NCBI GenBank assembly: GCA_003486645.1
Contig: DNGI01000423.1
Coordinates: 1-16,103, forward strand
From: Cyanobacteria bacterium UBA11370
GTDB taxonomy: Bacteria > Cyanobacteriota > Cyanobacteriia > Cyanobacteriales > Coleofasciculaceae
DNA length: 16,103 nucleotides
Direction: 5' to 3'
Below, one piece after another: positions 1 to 6,751 of this stretch (the stretch's first letter is position 1; each line of letters begins with the position of its first letter). The notes under the pieces were generated by a model that ran no database searches, was not told the DNA's origin, and saw only the letters and a program-made list of their open reading frames with translations. The position numbers and the translations under genes are program-made.

Positions 1-9
1 GATCTGAGT

Positions 10-122
10 TATATGATGTCCGGCAAATCACCCATAATAAAAAGTCTCCCCCTCTCCCCCTCTCCCTCTCTCCCTCTCTCCCCCTCACTCTTTTTTAGGG
101 TTATTCAACCGGACATGATATA
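10..122. repeat. MITE-like repeat element, copy A
   Basis: The ends are imperfect inverted repeats: TATATGATGTCCGG at 10-23 pairs with CCGGACATGATATA at 109-122 (13 of 14 positions). Similarity continues inward to about 33 on the left and 98 on the right. The middle (about 45-88) is a pyrimidine tract of CTCCC/CTCT units with no coding capacity. A related element lies in the opposite orientation at 11515-11606; 26 bases (88-113) match it perfectly. No transposase is present, so a non-autonomous element or other dispersed repeat is the best description. The exact ends and any target-site duplication cannot be fixed from two copies. Confidence 0.6.
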
Positions 123-127
123 GTTTT

Positions 128-136
128 TGCTATGAT
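128..136 (+). promoter_or_regulatory. Extended -10 promoter of tRNA-Leu
   Basis: TGC followed by TATGAT (131-136) forms an extended -10 element, 17 bases before the mature tRNA 5' end at 154. No good -35 box is visible at the usual distance, which an extended -10 can tolerate. The right end of repeat element A lies immediately upstream, so the element borders this promoter. Confidence 0.5.
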
Positions 137-153
137 AGCGATCGCGCTTAGTT

Positions 154-235
154 GCGGACGTGGCGGAATTGGCAGACGCGCTAGATTTAGGTTCTAGTAC
201 CGTAAGGTGTGAAGGTTCAAGTCCTTTCGTCCGCA
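154..235 (+). tRNA. trnL: tRNA-Leu (UAG)
   Basis: The 7-bp acceptor stem pairs GCGGACG (154-160) with CGTCCGC (228-234), and A235 is the discriminator base. The anticodon stem CTAGA/TCTAG (181-185/193-197) encloses a seven-base loop with anticodon TAG at 188-190, which reads CUN leucine codons. A long variable arm (about 198-210) is typical of class II tRNA-Leu. The T arm has stem 211-215/223-227 and loop TTCAAGT. CCA is not encoded, as the next bases are TGA. No intron is present; the group I intron of many cyanobacteria sits in a different isoacceptor, tRNA-Leu(UAA). Confidence 0.96.
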
Positions 236-309
236 TGATCAAGAAAAAATGGGCATGATGAAGTTGAGATCCCCACTCCCCTTGCATTGAACGTGCTATG
301 CTAATAAAT

Positions 310-406
310 GACTCGGATTCATGCAATTTCAACGCTCAAACCTTGTCAGGACCGGAAGGTAGCAGCAATACGAGATGCTTGGGATAGGCGTGGACTCCGG
401 GTCTTT
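310..406 (+). ncRNA. ffs: Signal recognition particle RNA (4.5S/SRP RNA, small bacterial type)
   Basis: This is the RNA scaffold of the signal recognition particle, which with Ffh targets nascent membrane proteins. The universally conserved helix-8 hairpin is visible: GTCAGGACCGGAAGG and AGCAGCAATA (about 345-370), with the GGAA tetraloop that contacts the Ffh M domain. The terminal helix pairs GACTCGG (310-316) with CCGGGTC (397-403), with one G-U wobble, giving a molecule of about 97 nt, normal for small bacterial SRP RNA. A short T run follows the last helix. A -10-like TATGCT at 297-302 is correctly placed for a start near 310, but no clear -35 box is seen. Confidence 0.93.
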
Positions 407-458
407 TCGATCCAAAGGGTTTTTGAGAAGCTACAACTCTACAGCTTCAGGCTGTAAG

Positions 459-551
459 ATGACACAGGAGAGAGCTTTTACCCGACTTGTTGAAACGCTT
501 GAGAACGTTTTGCCAAACGGTACTCATCCGAAGTGGGTTTGGCTGGAATGA
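459..551 (+). CDS. Possible 30-residue small protein (unrecognised)
   Basis: An ATG-started frame encodes 30 residues, beginning MTQERAFTRLVETL and ending PKWVWLE. It lies in the 217-base gap between the SRP RNA and the phasin-like gene. The composition looks protein-like, with an amphipathic helix followed by a Trp-rich end. However, no Shine-Dalgarno sequence precedes the ATG, and the frame stays open upstream to at least 402 without another clear start. I do not recognise it. It could be a small protein, a remnant of a longer gene, or chance. Confidence 0.2.
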   Translation: MTQERAFTRLVETLENVLPNGTHPKWVWLE

Positions 552-623
552 AGTAGGCAAATTTCTAGATTCGTTCGTATCCTGGAAGAAGATACCTACG
601 CGATCGCTGGAGCATCAGTTAGT

Positions 624-1004
624 ATGGCTGGTTTAGGAAATTTTTTTCAAAAAACCGTTTATTTCGGTGTCGGTTTAGCCTCTTATGTCAGTGAGAAAGC
701 AGGGGAAACCTTGTCAGAACTCCGAGAACAAGCCCAAAAAGCCGCAGATGAACTGGTTGCGCGGGGTGAGATGACAACGGAAGAAGCGCGTAAAATGGTT
801 GATGAGATGGTAAAACAGGCACAACAGCAACAGGTTAAACCTTCTAATCCTCAACCTAATGATCAACCTGCAACTGAACCACGCCGGATTGAGATTATCT
901 CGGATGATGAAGAACCCACTCCAGCGGAAACAGAGAATGTTGAAAGAATGCGTCAGCAAGTGCAAGCCATGCAAGACGAACTACGTCGGCTGAAGCGTGA
1001 ATAA
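624..1004 (+). CDS. Phasin-like small helical protein
   Basis: This 126-residue protein resembles the small cyanobacterial phasin family, whose Synechocystis member (ssl2501) coats polyhydroxyalkanoate granules and influences their size. That link is from general knowledge of the family, not from an alignment. Residues 1-28 are mildly hydrophobic (GNFFQKTVYFGVGLASYV), and 29-70 form a charged amphipathic helix rich in Ala, Glu, Lys and Gln. Residues 71-103 are a Pro/Asn/Glu-rich linker, and 104-126 a short coiled coil. There are no cysteines and no signal peptide. CTGGAG at 607-612 is a plausible ribosome site 11 bases before the ATG. No PHA synthase gene is nearby, so granule binding is unproven; related proteins are often called hypothetical. 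Confidence 0.75.
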   Translation: MAGLGNFFQKTVYFGVGLASYVSEKAGETLSELREQAQKAADELVARGEMTTEEARKMVDEMVKQAQQQQVKPSNPQPNDQPATEPRRIEIISDDEEPTPAETENVERMRQQVQAMQDELRRLKRE

Positions 1005-1095
1005 AGTATTAGGAGAATTACTATCGCCATTCCCATTTCTCCCTCTCTCCTCGTTATTGCTAAAAAACCGCATAATTATTTAATAAATCTCCCCA

Positions 1096-1482
1096 ATGGA
1101 AGATTGGTCTAAAAGTATTTTTGAAACCCTCGATTTATTGACTGATATAGTCGATGAGTTTTTCTTAGGGTTCAGTGAAATTATTGAAGACTTGACTGAA
1201 GAATGGCATACTACTGTTGGTGCAGAAATTGATAAGTGTTGGCAGGATTTATTTGAACCGATCGCTGAAATTTATTTCGACCTAGACGATCTTGTAGACG
1301 AAAGCGATCCCGCCTTTACCTATCCCCTAGAACCCACTCTAGAAAAACCCATTGCTTGTCAAGATTGTCATCATTATCATGGTCAAGTTTATGGGGGTAA
1401 TTTATTAGTCTGCGCCATGCACCCCTATGGCTGGGATACGGAAAATTGCCCAGATTGGGAATCTAGTTTGGGAGAATTATAA
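1096..1482 (+). CDS. Cyanobacterial protein with C-terminal cysteine/histidine cluster
   Basis: This 128-residue protein has no function I can name. The N-terminal two thirds (1-75) are highly acidic and helical. The C-terminus carries a compact motif: CQDCHHYHG at 88-96, then a single Cys at 106 followed by AMHPYG, and Cys118 in CPDWE. The four cysteines C88, C91, C106 and C118, with nearby histidines 92, 93, 95 and 109, suggest a bound zinc ion or possibly an iron-sulfur cluster; this is inference. I recall similar short proteins in cyanobacteria as conserved hypotheticals. No convincing Shine-Dalgarno site precedes the ATG. The stop lies 10 bases before the queF start, so the two may be co-transcribed. 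Confidence 0.85.
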   Translation: MEDWSKSIFETLDLLTDIVDEFFLGFSEIIEDLTEEWHTTVGAEIDKCWQDLFEPIAEIYFDLDDLVDESDPAFTYPLEPTLEKPIACQDCHHYHGQVYGGNLLVCAMHPYGWDTENCPDWESSLGEL

Positions 1483-1492
1483 ATTATGAATT

Positions 1493-1930
1493 ATGACTCA
1501 CTCTCCAACGCAACAACCTCTATCCTCTCAAGAACAAACGTCTCCAATGAAATACGGGGAACGCGAAATCCTTGAAGGAAAACTGATTACCTTCCCTAAT
1601 CCGCGTATTGGTCGTCGTTACGATATTAATATAACGTTGCCGGAGTTTACGTGTAAGTGTCCGTTTTCCGGTTATCCAGATTTTGCAACCATTTATATTA
1701 CCTATGTACCCGATGAGCGTGTGGTAGAGTTAAAAGCGCTTAAACTGTATATCAATAGTTACCGCGATCGCTATATTTCTCACGAAGAATCGGTTAATCA
1801 AATTTTAGATGATTTCGTAGCGGCTTGTGACCCTTTAGAGGTAACTATTAAAGGGGATTTTTCGCCACGAGGTAATGTTCATACGGTGATTGAAGTGCGA
1901 CATCAAAAAGATGCAGCAGCTTCGAGTTAG
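1493..1930 (+). CDS. queF: NADPH-dependent 7-cyano-7-deazaguanine reductase (QueF, short type)
   Basis: QueF reduces the nitrile preQ0 to the amine preQ1, the base later inserted into tRNA on the way to queuosine. The 145-residue length fits the single-domain (type I) enzymes. The diagnostic QueF motif is ELKALKLY at 79-86. The catalytic cysteine that forms the thioimide with preQ0 is C56, in KCPFSGYPDFA, with the matching Asp at 63. A substrate-contacting Glu lies in HEES (97-100). The C-terminal SPRGNVHT segment is also typical. The start ATG lies 10 bases after the preceding stop; GGGAGAA at 1470-1476 could serve as a distant ribosome site. Met19, just before the conserved KYGERE block, is an alternative start without a ribosome site. 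Confidence 0.96.
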   Translation: MTHSPTQQPLSSQEQTSPMKYGEREILEGKLITFPNPRIGRRYDINITLPEFTCKCPFSGYPDFATIYITYVPDERVVELKALKLYINSYRDRYISHEESVNQILDDFVAACDPLEVTIKGDFSPRGNVHTVIEVRHQKDAAASS

Positions 1931-1976
1931 ATTTCCTCTAGGTTAAGATAAAGCCAACGTTAACAGAGATATTGGT

Positions 1977-2639
1977 ATGATACAGTCTGACCCAAAGCTC
2001 TGCTTACCAACAAGCGATGAATTACCGGACTCTGATGGGTTGCCTGTGGATAATGAACTTCATAGTCTTGTTCCTAATTTATTAGGTTTCATTTTAGGTT
2101 TCATTTGGAGTCAGCGTTTTGATTGGTTTTTTGGGGTCAATATGGGAATTTACCATACCACCGGAATCAATCCCAGAGTTCCTGTTGTGCCGGATGCTTT
2201 TTTGAGTTTAGGTGTTGAACGGATTCGGGGGAATCAGTTACGTAAAAGTTATGTGGTATGGCAAGAGAATGATGTCGTTCCCATTTTTGTTTTAGAAATC
2301 GTTTCTCAAACACCAGGGGGAGAGTATGACGAGAAACTATCAATTTATGCGACGTTAGGGGTTTTATATTACGTTATCTATAATCCCGATTTTTGGCGCA
2401 GAGATCAACAGGAACCGTTTGAGGTTTATCGCTTAGTTAATGGGAGTTATCAACGTCAAATTGGTGAACCCTTTTGGATGCCGGAAATTGGGTTAGGAAT
2501 GGGTCGAGGAATGGGTAGTCATCGAGGATTACAGCGCGAGTGGTTGTATTGGTTTGACCAAAGAAGAAATCGGATTTTAACGCCAGAGGAACTGTTAGCG
2601 CGTTATCAAGAACAGTTTGGTGAGTTACCAAACGCATAA
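1977..2639 (+). CDS. Uma2 family (DUF820) putative endonuclease
   Basis: Uma2 proteins share a PD-(D/E)XK nuclease fold and are greatly multiplied in cyanobacteria; their biological targets are unknown. In this 220-residue protein the core is at about 60-170. VVPDAF (70-75) supplies the first acidic residue, D73. VLEIVSQTPGG (105-115) supplies E107. EYDEKLSIYATLGV (116-129) carries the usual Lys120 and is followed by the YYVIYNP strand. The N-terminal 45 residues are variable and acidic, and the C-terminal ILTPEELLARY is a common tail in this family. All catalytic positions appear intact. It converges with ccs1, with only 43 bases between the two stops. Confidence 0.88.
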   Translation: MIQSDPKLCLPTSDELPDSDGLPVDNELHSLVPNLLGFILGFIWSQRFDWFFGVNMGIYHTTGINPRVPVVPDAFLSLGVERIRGNQLRKSYVVWQENDVVPIFVLEIVSQTPGGEYDEKLSIYATLGVLYYVIYNPDFWRRDQQEPFEVYRLVNGSYQRQIGEPFWMPEIGLGMGRGMGSHRGLQREWLYWFDQRRNRILTPEELLARYQEQFGELPNA

Positions 2640-2682
2640 GTATTTATAAACGATCTGTCGCAAACATTTTAGCTAATTGTAG

Positions 2683-4083
2683 CTAATTGATATAATTCTG
2701 ACTCGATAGAGACTGTACACCTACAGTTGGCACTTCTACTGGTGATTTGGGTTCATTCAATTGATCCAAAATCTCAATAACTTCTCGTTCAAACGCAACT
2801 TGTGCCCGGTTTGTTCTGCCACCAACATAGAAGTAATCCCCTTTTTGTAATCCCCAAATTTGAGAGTGAGAAACATAACTCATCATCACTCCCACCATCA
2901 ACAAACCAAACCCTGTATAAACCATCGGAATACCTGGATCAGCTTTAATTTGTAAACCCGTACTGCCGATAATATCTTTAATCCGAAGAGTTACACCATT
3001 CACTTCCGTTGCCATACCTGGACGTAAAGTAGAGATCAGCTTGCCCTTTGGATCATAAATCAACAATGTTCCTTGTAAATCTTTAGCTAATAACGAAATT
3101 CCTTCACTTAAATCCGGTTTCGTCGGAACCCAAGTTCCCCACAAGCGCCCTCTCCCACCCGTATCAAGCTGTGCCATCGGTAACTGGAAAATGGGGCTAT
3201 TATTCAACTGAACTTGTACAGCAGCAATTCCCCAATCCGTTTGATAGAAAGTAACACCTTGATAACGCAACGGCTTATTAACATAGATTGTCTGCCGATC
3301 AACGTCCTGCCCTTGATTATCTAAAACCGACATATCAGAATAAAACTGATTAATTGCACCGTCGGGCGTGTAATCAATCCAAAATCGATTAACTTTTACC
3401 GACCAATCTTTAGGAATTTGAGGTTGTGCCCATGGCCCAGCATCGATAATATTTTTAACTTGAAAGGTTTCACCACTAGGAACCATTTCTTGGGCAATAA
3501 ATCCAGTCATTGCTCCCCAAATTGACCCCGCTAGAATAATTAGCATACTGGCATGAACGATAATAGGGCCAATACGTCCCGCAATTCCCTTCCGGGCATA
3601 AAGAGTATCCCCTTCTTGAAACACCCGATAGCGCCGCTTCTCCAGCAGTTGAGAGAGAGAATTTAGAGAACCCGTTTCCAGTTCAGCACTTAAGGCAAGT
3701 TTTTGGAACTGTCGAGGTTCAGTATAATAACTCCAGCGACGGGCCGCTTTGAGGGCAGGAAATTGACGGGTAAACGTACAAGCAGTAAGGCTAGTTCCAA
3801 ACAAAACTAGGAGTGATAAAAACCACCACGTTCGATATACATGGTCTAATCCTAATACTAAGATAACCTTCCAACTCAAGAAACCAAATAAAGCTGGATG
3901 TTCAGGATAATTAGATTGATAAAACTCTAAGGATTGACCCTGTTCAATCACCGTACCACTGATACTAAAAAGAGCGATCGCCAACAATAACACAATCGCT
4001 AGTCTCAAGTCAGCTAGCACAGATATCAGTTGACGGCGAAACAAATGTCGGACATTGGGGAAAGATGTATCTTCTGAAGTCAT
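2683..4083 (-). CDS. ccs1: Cytochrome c biogenesis protein Ccs1/CcsB (ResB family)
   Basis: Ccs1 works with CcsA in the system II pathway that moves haem across the thylakoid membrane and attaches it to CXXCH motifs of cytochrome f and cytochrome c6. The 466-residue protein has the ResB pattern. Two N-terminal membrane segments lie at about 24-44 and 72-103 and a third at about 172-190. A large lumen-side domain of about 190 residues follows (191-384), then a fourth segment at 385-405. Histidines H177 (IIVHASM) and H406 (YVSHSQIWG) lie at membrane edges and are candidates for the haem-handling residues known in this family. No Shine-Dalgarno site precedes the ATG. The gene follows ccdA on the same strand across a 195-base repeat-filled spacer. 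Confidence 0.95.
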   Translation of the reverse strand: MTSEDTSFPNVRHLFRRQLISVLADLRLAIVLLLAIALFSISGTVIEQGQSLEFYQSNYPEHPALFGFLSWKVILVLGLDHVYRTWWFLSLLVLFGTSLTACTFTRQFPALKAARRWSYYTEPRQFQKLALSAELETGSLNSLSQLLEKRRYRVFQEGDTLYARKGIAGRIGPIIVHASMLIILAGSIWGAMTGFIAQEMVPSGETFQVKNIIDAGPWAQPQIPKDWSVKVNRFWIDYTPDGAINQFYSDMSVLDNQGQDVDRQTIYVNKPLRYQGVTFYQTDWGIAAVQVQLNNSPIFQLPMAQLDTGGRGRLWGTWVPTKPDLSEGISLLAKDLQGTLLIYDPKGKLISTLRPGMATEVNGVTLRIKDIIGSTGLQIKADPGIPMVYTGFGLLMVGVMMSYVSHSQIWGLQKGDYFYVGGRTNRAQVAFEREVIEILDQLNEPKSPVEVPTVGVQSLSSQNYIN

Positions 4084-4120
4084 TTGAAAAATAAAATGTA
4101 AAGTGTAGGGAAATTAATCA

Positions 4121-4285
4121 ATTTTGGATTTTGGATTTTCTTCAGGGATGAATCGAGAGGCTTTGGAATCAAGAAAAAATTTGTTTGTTATCCACGTAGC
4201 TTACTTCCGCGTAGCGGTATATACTTGAAGGCTTGTAACCTAATTTATCTCGGTAATCCAAAATCCAAAATCTAAAATCTAAAAT
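4121..4285. repeat. Inverted heptamer repeats in the ccs1-ccdA spacer
   Basis: On the left, ATTTTGG occurs twice in tandem (4121-4134) with a partial third unit. On the right, CCAAAAT occurs twice and CTAAAAT twice (4258-4285). The two blocks are reverse complements and could form a stem closing about 120 bases. The right block runs into the end of ccdA, so the ccdA stop codon (4279-4281) lies inside the repeat. Between them, at 4207-4217, is a small palindrome CCGCGTAGCGG, a type of motif common in cyanobacterial spacers. No other gene is visible in this 195-base gap. Confidence 0.7.
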
Positions 4286-5019
4286 CCATGAACCGGAAGC
4301 CGAGATAATAAGGAAAAAACACCAAATCCAACTAAGAGGATACCACTAGCAGGTGTAATCCAACTCGACCACTGGCGCAACTCTAATAATTTCTTAATTG
4401 AAGCTGTAAAGGTTCCTGCCACAATTAAAGGAGCCACATATCCGGCAGTGTAAGATAAAAGCAAAATACCGCCTAAAATCCAATCTTGAGTCGTCGCCAC
4501 CCAAGCCAATAGCGTGGCTAAAACAGGAGTACTGCAAGGCGAAGCGACTAAACCAAACGTTAAGCCGATCAAATAAGAGCGTACACCCTTGGGCCAGTCT
4601 TGGGAAATCCACTCCATCCCGCCAAACGAGGGTAACTGGAGGGGGAGTGCTTCCAGTAAGTTTAGCCCCATAATAATAGCAATCAAACTAACGACGATTG
4701 GCAAACCAAGTCCCACTTGACCATAGACTCGCCCTACAGATGCTGCCACAATCCCCAATCCTGCTAGGGTAGTTGCTAATCCTAGGGCAAACCAAGCGGA
4801 CTGGGTAGCAGCTTGCAGTCGTCCTTTGGTTTCGTAGCCACCGATGTAACCGATGGTGATGGGTAGCATAGATAGCATACAAGGTGTCAGGCTAGTCAGG
4901 AAACCAGCACTAAAAATAATGCCAATACTCACTCCACTCAGGTGCATCAATTGATGGTCAACGAGGTGGTTGGCAAATTGTTCGAGTTGATAAAGCTGAG
5001 TTTGTAGTGTTTCAATCAT
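4279..5019 (-). CDS. ccdA: Thiol-disulfide transporter CcdA (DsbD-type membrane domain)
   Basis: CcdA carries reducing equivalents from thioredoxin through the membrane to keep apocytochrome cysteines reduced for haem attachment, supporting Ccs1/CcsA. From this start the protein has 246 residues and about six hydrophobic segments. The redox pair is clear: Cys47 in SLTPCMLSMLP and Cys162 in VASPCSTPVLA, each at the start of a membrane segment as in the family. I chose the ATG at 5019 because MIETLQTQLYQLEQ resembles how relatives begin as I recall them. The frame also has an upstream ATG at 5046 that would add nine residues. Neither has a Shine-Dalgarno site. The last residues and the stop are encoded by heptamer repeats. 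Confidence 0.94.
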   Translation of the reverse strand: MIETLQTQLYQLEQFANHLVDHQLMHLSGVSIGIIFSAGFLTSLTPCMLSMLPITIGYIGGYETKGRLQAATQSAWFALGLATTLAGLGIVAASVGRVYGQVGLGLPIVVSLIAIIMGLNLLEALPLQLPSFGGMEWISQDWPKGVRSYLIGLTFGLVASPCSTPVLATLLAWVATTQDWILGGILLLSYTAGYVAPLIVAGTFTASIKKLLELRQWSSWITPASGILLVGFGVFSLLSRLPVHGF

Positions 5020-5112
5020 GCAGTTGAGAGATGGTGGAATGCCCATTCTGCATGAATTGTAACGTAAGGAGGGTGTTGATTAGGCGATCGCTTGAGACGG
5101 CGACCCAACCCA

Positions 5113-5202
5113 TTTTAGAGTTTGGATGCAAAGATATCAACAATTTTGGTTTCAAGCTCCTGGCTTTATCCGTGTGATTAATCCCCGATCTAAACTCTAA
5201 AA
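5113..5202. repeat. Inverted repeat in the divergent spacer upstream of ccdA
   Basis: TTTTAGAGTTT (5113-5123) and AAACTCTAAAA (5192-5202) are perfect 11-base inverted repeats 68 bases apart, in the 247-base spacer between ccdA and the divergently transcribed gene at 5267. They could form a cruciform or mark a decayed repeat element related to the AAAATC-type heptamers nearby. The rest of the spacer holds one HIP1 octamer near 5084 and no recognised promoter. Confidence 0.5.
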
Positions 5203-5266
5203 TCCACAATCGAATGACCGATAATGATTAGTTTGTGAATAACAGGGTGTTAATCCCAAATCAATT

Positions 5267-6208
5267 ATGACCAGATTCCCTCACGATCAATTTGCCAAGC
5301 AGTATCTCAAGGAGTTGTTATCCTCTCTAGGAGAGGTGGAAACTAGCCGCGATGTATCGGGGGAAGTCCTAGAAATAGATGTTTGGTTTGTCCCTGCGCC
5401 TCAATCCCAAGCGGATACAGAAGTATTGGGATTGTTAGGGAAATTGGCTACTCGTCCCTGTCTTTTTGAACCATTCCGTAACCCAGTTACACCGACAGAG
5501 ATCCGTAATTGCCTGATCAAGTTATTTTCAGTTCACGCTGATTTACAGCGTCAGGCGAGACGGGAGGACGGCAAAATTCAAGAAGCTGATTTACCTCGGT
5601 TGTGGATTCTGTCTCCTACAGCTTCAGTCACATTATTAGATGGATTCAGAGCTAAACTTGATGAAGAGAACTGGACACAAGGAGTTTATTTTTTAGGCGA
5701 CTTACTGAAAACCGCAATCATCGCAATTCACCAGTTACCCCGTACTGAAGAAACTCTCTGGCTTAGGGTTTTAGGTAAGGGTAGAGTTCAAAGACACGCA
5801 ATTGATGAATTAAAGGCACTTCCGAAAGGTCATCCATTACGTTCAAATGCCCTCACGTTATTGACTAATTTGTTAGCTAATTTACAATCTGATCAAAGCT
5901 TAGATCAAGAAGATAGGGAGTTGATTATGGAATTATCACCGCTGGCTTTACAATGGCGAGAAGAGGCTATAGAGCAAGGAATTCAGCAAGGAATTCAGCA
6001 AGGAATTCAGCAAGGAATTCAGCGGGAACGCCGTACCCTGATTGAAAACCTGCTCAGATTTCGGTATGGTGTGTTGGATGATGAACTATTAGGTATTATT
6101 GAGAGTTTGTTGGAGTTGCAATCTGAGCAGTTTACGAGGTTAGTGTTGCAATTATCTCAGATCTCTCGTGAGGATTTGTTAAGTCGGTTTAAAAAACAGG
6201 ATTCCTGA
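5267..6208 (+). CDS. Cyanobacterial Rpn/DUF4351-like protein with GIQQ repeats
   Basis: This 313-residue protein resembles a family very common in cyanobacteria, variously annotated as Rpn-type recombination-promoting nuclease, DUF4351 protein or 'flagellar assembly protein H'. The N-terminus (FPHDQFAKQYLKELL, then SRDVSGEVLEIDVWF at 27-41) matches that family by memory, with D38 as the likely acidic nuclease-type residue. Residues 236-252 are a low-complexity EQGIQQ repeat encoded by four identical 12-base units. The C-terminal RFRYGVLDDELLGIIE and LQLSQISREDLLSRF segments match the DUF4351-like helical end. No Shine-Dalgarno site is evident. The gene is divergent from ccdA. A nuclease role is an inference from family knowledge, since a full PD-(D/E)XK motif is not obvious. 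Confidence 0.8.
   Translation: MTRFPHDQFAKQYLKELLSSLGEVETSRDVSGEVLEIDVWFVPAPQSQADTEVLGLLGKLATRPCLFEPFRNPVTPTEIRNCLIKLFSVHADLQRQARREDGKIQEADLPRLWILSPTASVTLLDGFRAKLDEENWTQGVYFLGDLLKTAIIAIHQLPRTEETLWLRVLGKGRVQRHAIDELKALPKGHPLRSNALTLLTNLLANLQSDQSLDQEDRELIMELSPLALQWREEAIEQGIQQGIQQGIQQGIQRERRTLIENLLRFRYGVLDDELLGIIESLLELQSEQFTRLVLQLSQISREDLLSRFKKQDS
5975..6022 (+). repeat. 12-bp in-frame tandem repeat (4 identical units)
   Basis: CAAGGAATTCAG is repeated four times with no mismatch inside the coding region at 5267-6208, giving QGIQ four times. Because 12 is a multiple of three, unit gain or loss would lengthen or shorten the protein without a frameshift. The perfect identity suggests recent expansion or ongoing slippage. 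Confidence 0.95.
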
Positions 6209-6240
6209 TTTTTCTATCACATTCGATAAACCTTACACCC

Positions 6241-6273
6241 AGATCCTCGCCTTCTCCAAGAAGTCGGGGATCT
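6241..6273. repeat. Extragenic palindrome
   Basis: AGATCCTCGCCTTCT (6241-6255) pairs with AGAAGTCGGGGATCT (6259-6273), with one G-U wobble and one mismatch, around a three-base centre. The sequence resembles a palindromic repeat centred on CCCCGACTTCTT that is widespread in cyanobacterial spacers (recalled, not searched). It sits 33 bases after the preceding stop and could stabilise or end that transcript, but no T run follows, so it is not a classic terminator. Confidence 0.65.
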
Positions 6274-6290
6274 CATTGTGGGAAATTGGG

Positions 6291-6319
6291 TTGCAAAACA
6301 AACTCATAACGACTATGAT
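6291..6319 (+). promoter_or_regulatory. Sigma-70-type promoter of sulfiredoxin
   Basis: TTGCAA (6291-6296) and TATGAT (6314-6319) are separated by exactly 17 bases, a near-consensus vegetative promoter. Transcription would start near 6326, giving a leader of about 34 bases before the sulfiredoxin ATG at 6360. This is the clearest -35/-10 pair in the window. Confidence 0.65.
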
Positions 6320-6359
6320 TTAGAAGAAGGGATTGAAAACGGAGGCAGCCACTGGCACA

Positions 6360-6623
6360 ATGATTGAGATTCGGGAAATTCCACTACGGCAAATCCGCCG
6401 TCCCCTACCGCGAGAAAATGACCCTCATAAGGTAGAAACACTCATGGAATCAATCGCCCAAGAGGGGTTGAGAGAACCCATTGATGTGCTAGAAGTCGAT
6501 GGACAATACTACGGTTTTTCCGGTTGTCATCGATTTGAAGCACACCAACGCCTCGGTAAGGAAACCATCAAATGTCGAGTGCGTCGCGCCCCTCGTTCAG
6601 TTCTGCAAAAGCATTTAGCTTAA
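6360..6623 (+). CDS. srxA: Sulfiredoxin
   Basis: Sulfiredoxin uses ATP to reduce the over-oxidised (sulfinic) cysteine of 2-Cys peroxiredoxins, restoring peroxide defence. The signature FSGCHRFEAH holds the catalytic cysteine (about residue 52) and the ParB-like nucleotide-binding fold. IRRPLPRENDP and EGLREPIDVLEV are also typical of cyanobacterial and plant enzymes. The frame could begin at a TTG at 6333, but the ATG at 6360 gives the usual start MIEIREIPL and 87 residues. A GGAGG at 6341-6345 lies 14 bases upstream of that ATG, a rather long spacing. A good promoter precedes it (6291-6319). The next gene, dps, also serves oxidative defence. Confidence 0.95.
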   Translation: MIEIREIPLRQIRRPLPRENDPHKVETLMESIAQEGLREPIDVLEVDGQYYGFSGCHRFEAHQRLGKETIKCRVRRAPRSVLQKHLA

Positions 6624-6626
6624 TAT

Positions 6627-6701
6627 TTGTCAATCCTTAGTAAAAAGAGTTCATTCTTAGGGACGATCTATAAAAGATAGGGAATTGCTTAAGATTGACA
6701 A
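6627..6701. repeat. Spaced inverted repeat upstream of dps
   Basis: TTGTCAATC (6627-6635) and GATTGACAA (6693-6701) are perfect 9-base inverted repeats, 57 bases apart, in the srxA-dps spacer. Between them is an AT-rich stretch with TATAAA at 6669-6674. Two inverted half-sites around a possible promoter could be operator sites or a long-looped stem. A perfect TTGACA at 6695-6700 has no matching -10 box downstream, so it is probably just part of the repeat. Confidence 0.4.
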
Positions 6702-6751
6702 GGCTTAACTTGAGTAACCGTCAACATTTTTTGCCAAATCTGGAGAGTATT

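Noticed and set aside
105..332. Minus-strand 75-residue frame at the left end
   Set aside because: It crosses the tRNA-Leu and the 5' part of the SRP RNA on the opposite strand, so it is a shadow of RNA genes.
6695..6723. TTGACA at 6695 as a dps promoter -35 box
   Set aside because: No -10-like hexamer lies 16-18 bases downstream, and the hexamer is part of the inverted repeat.
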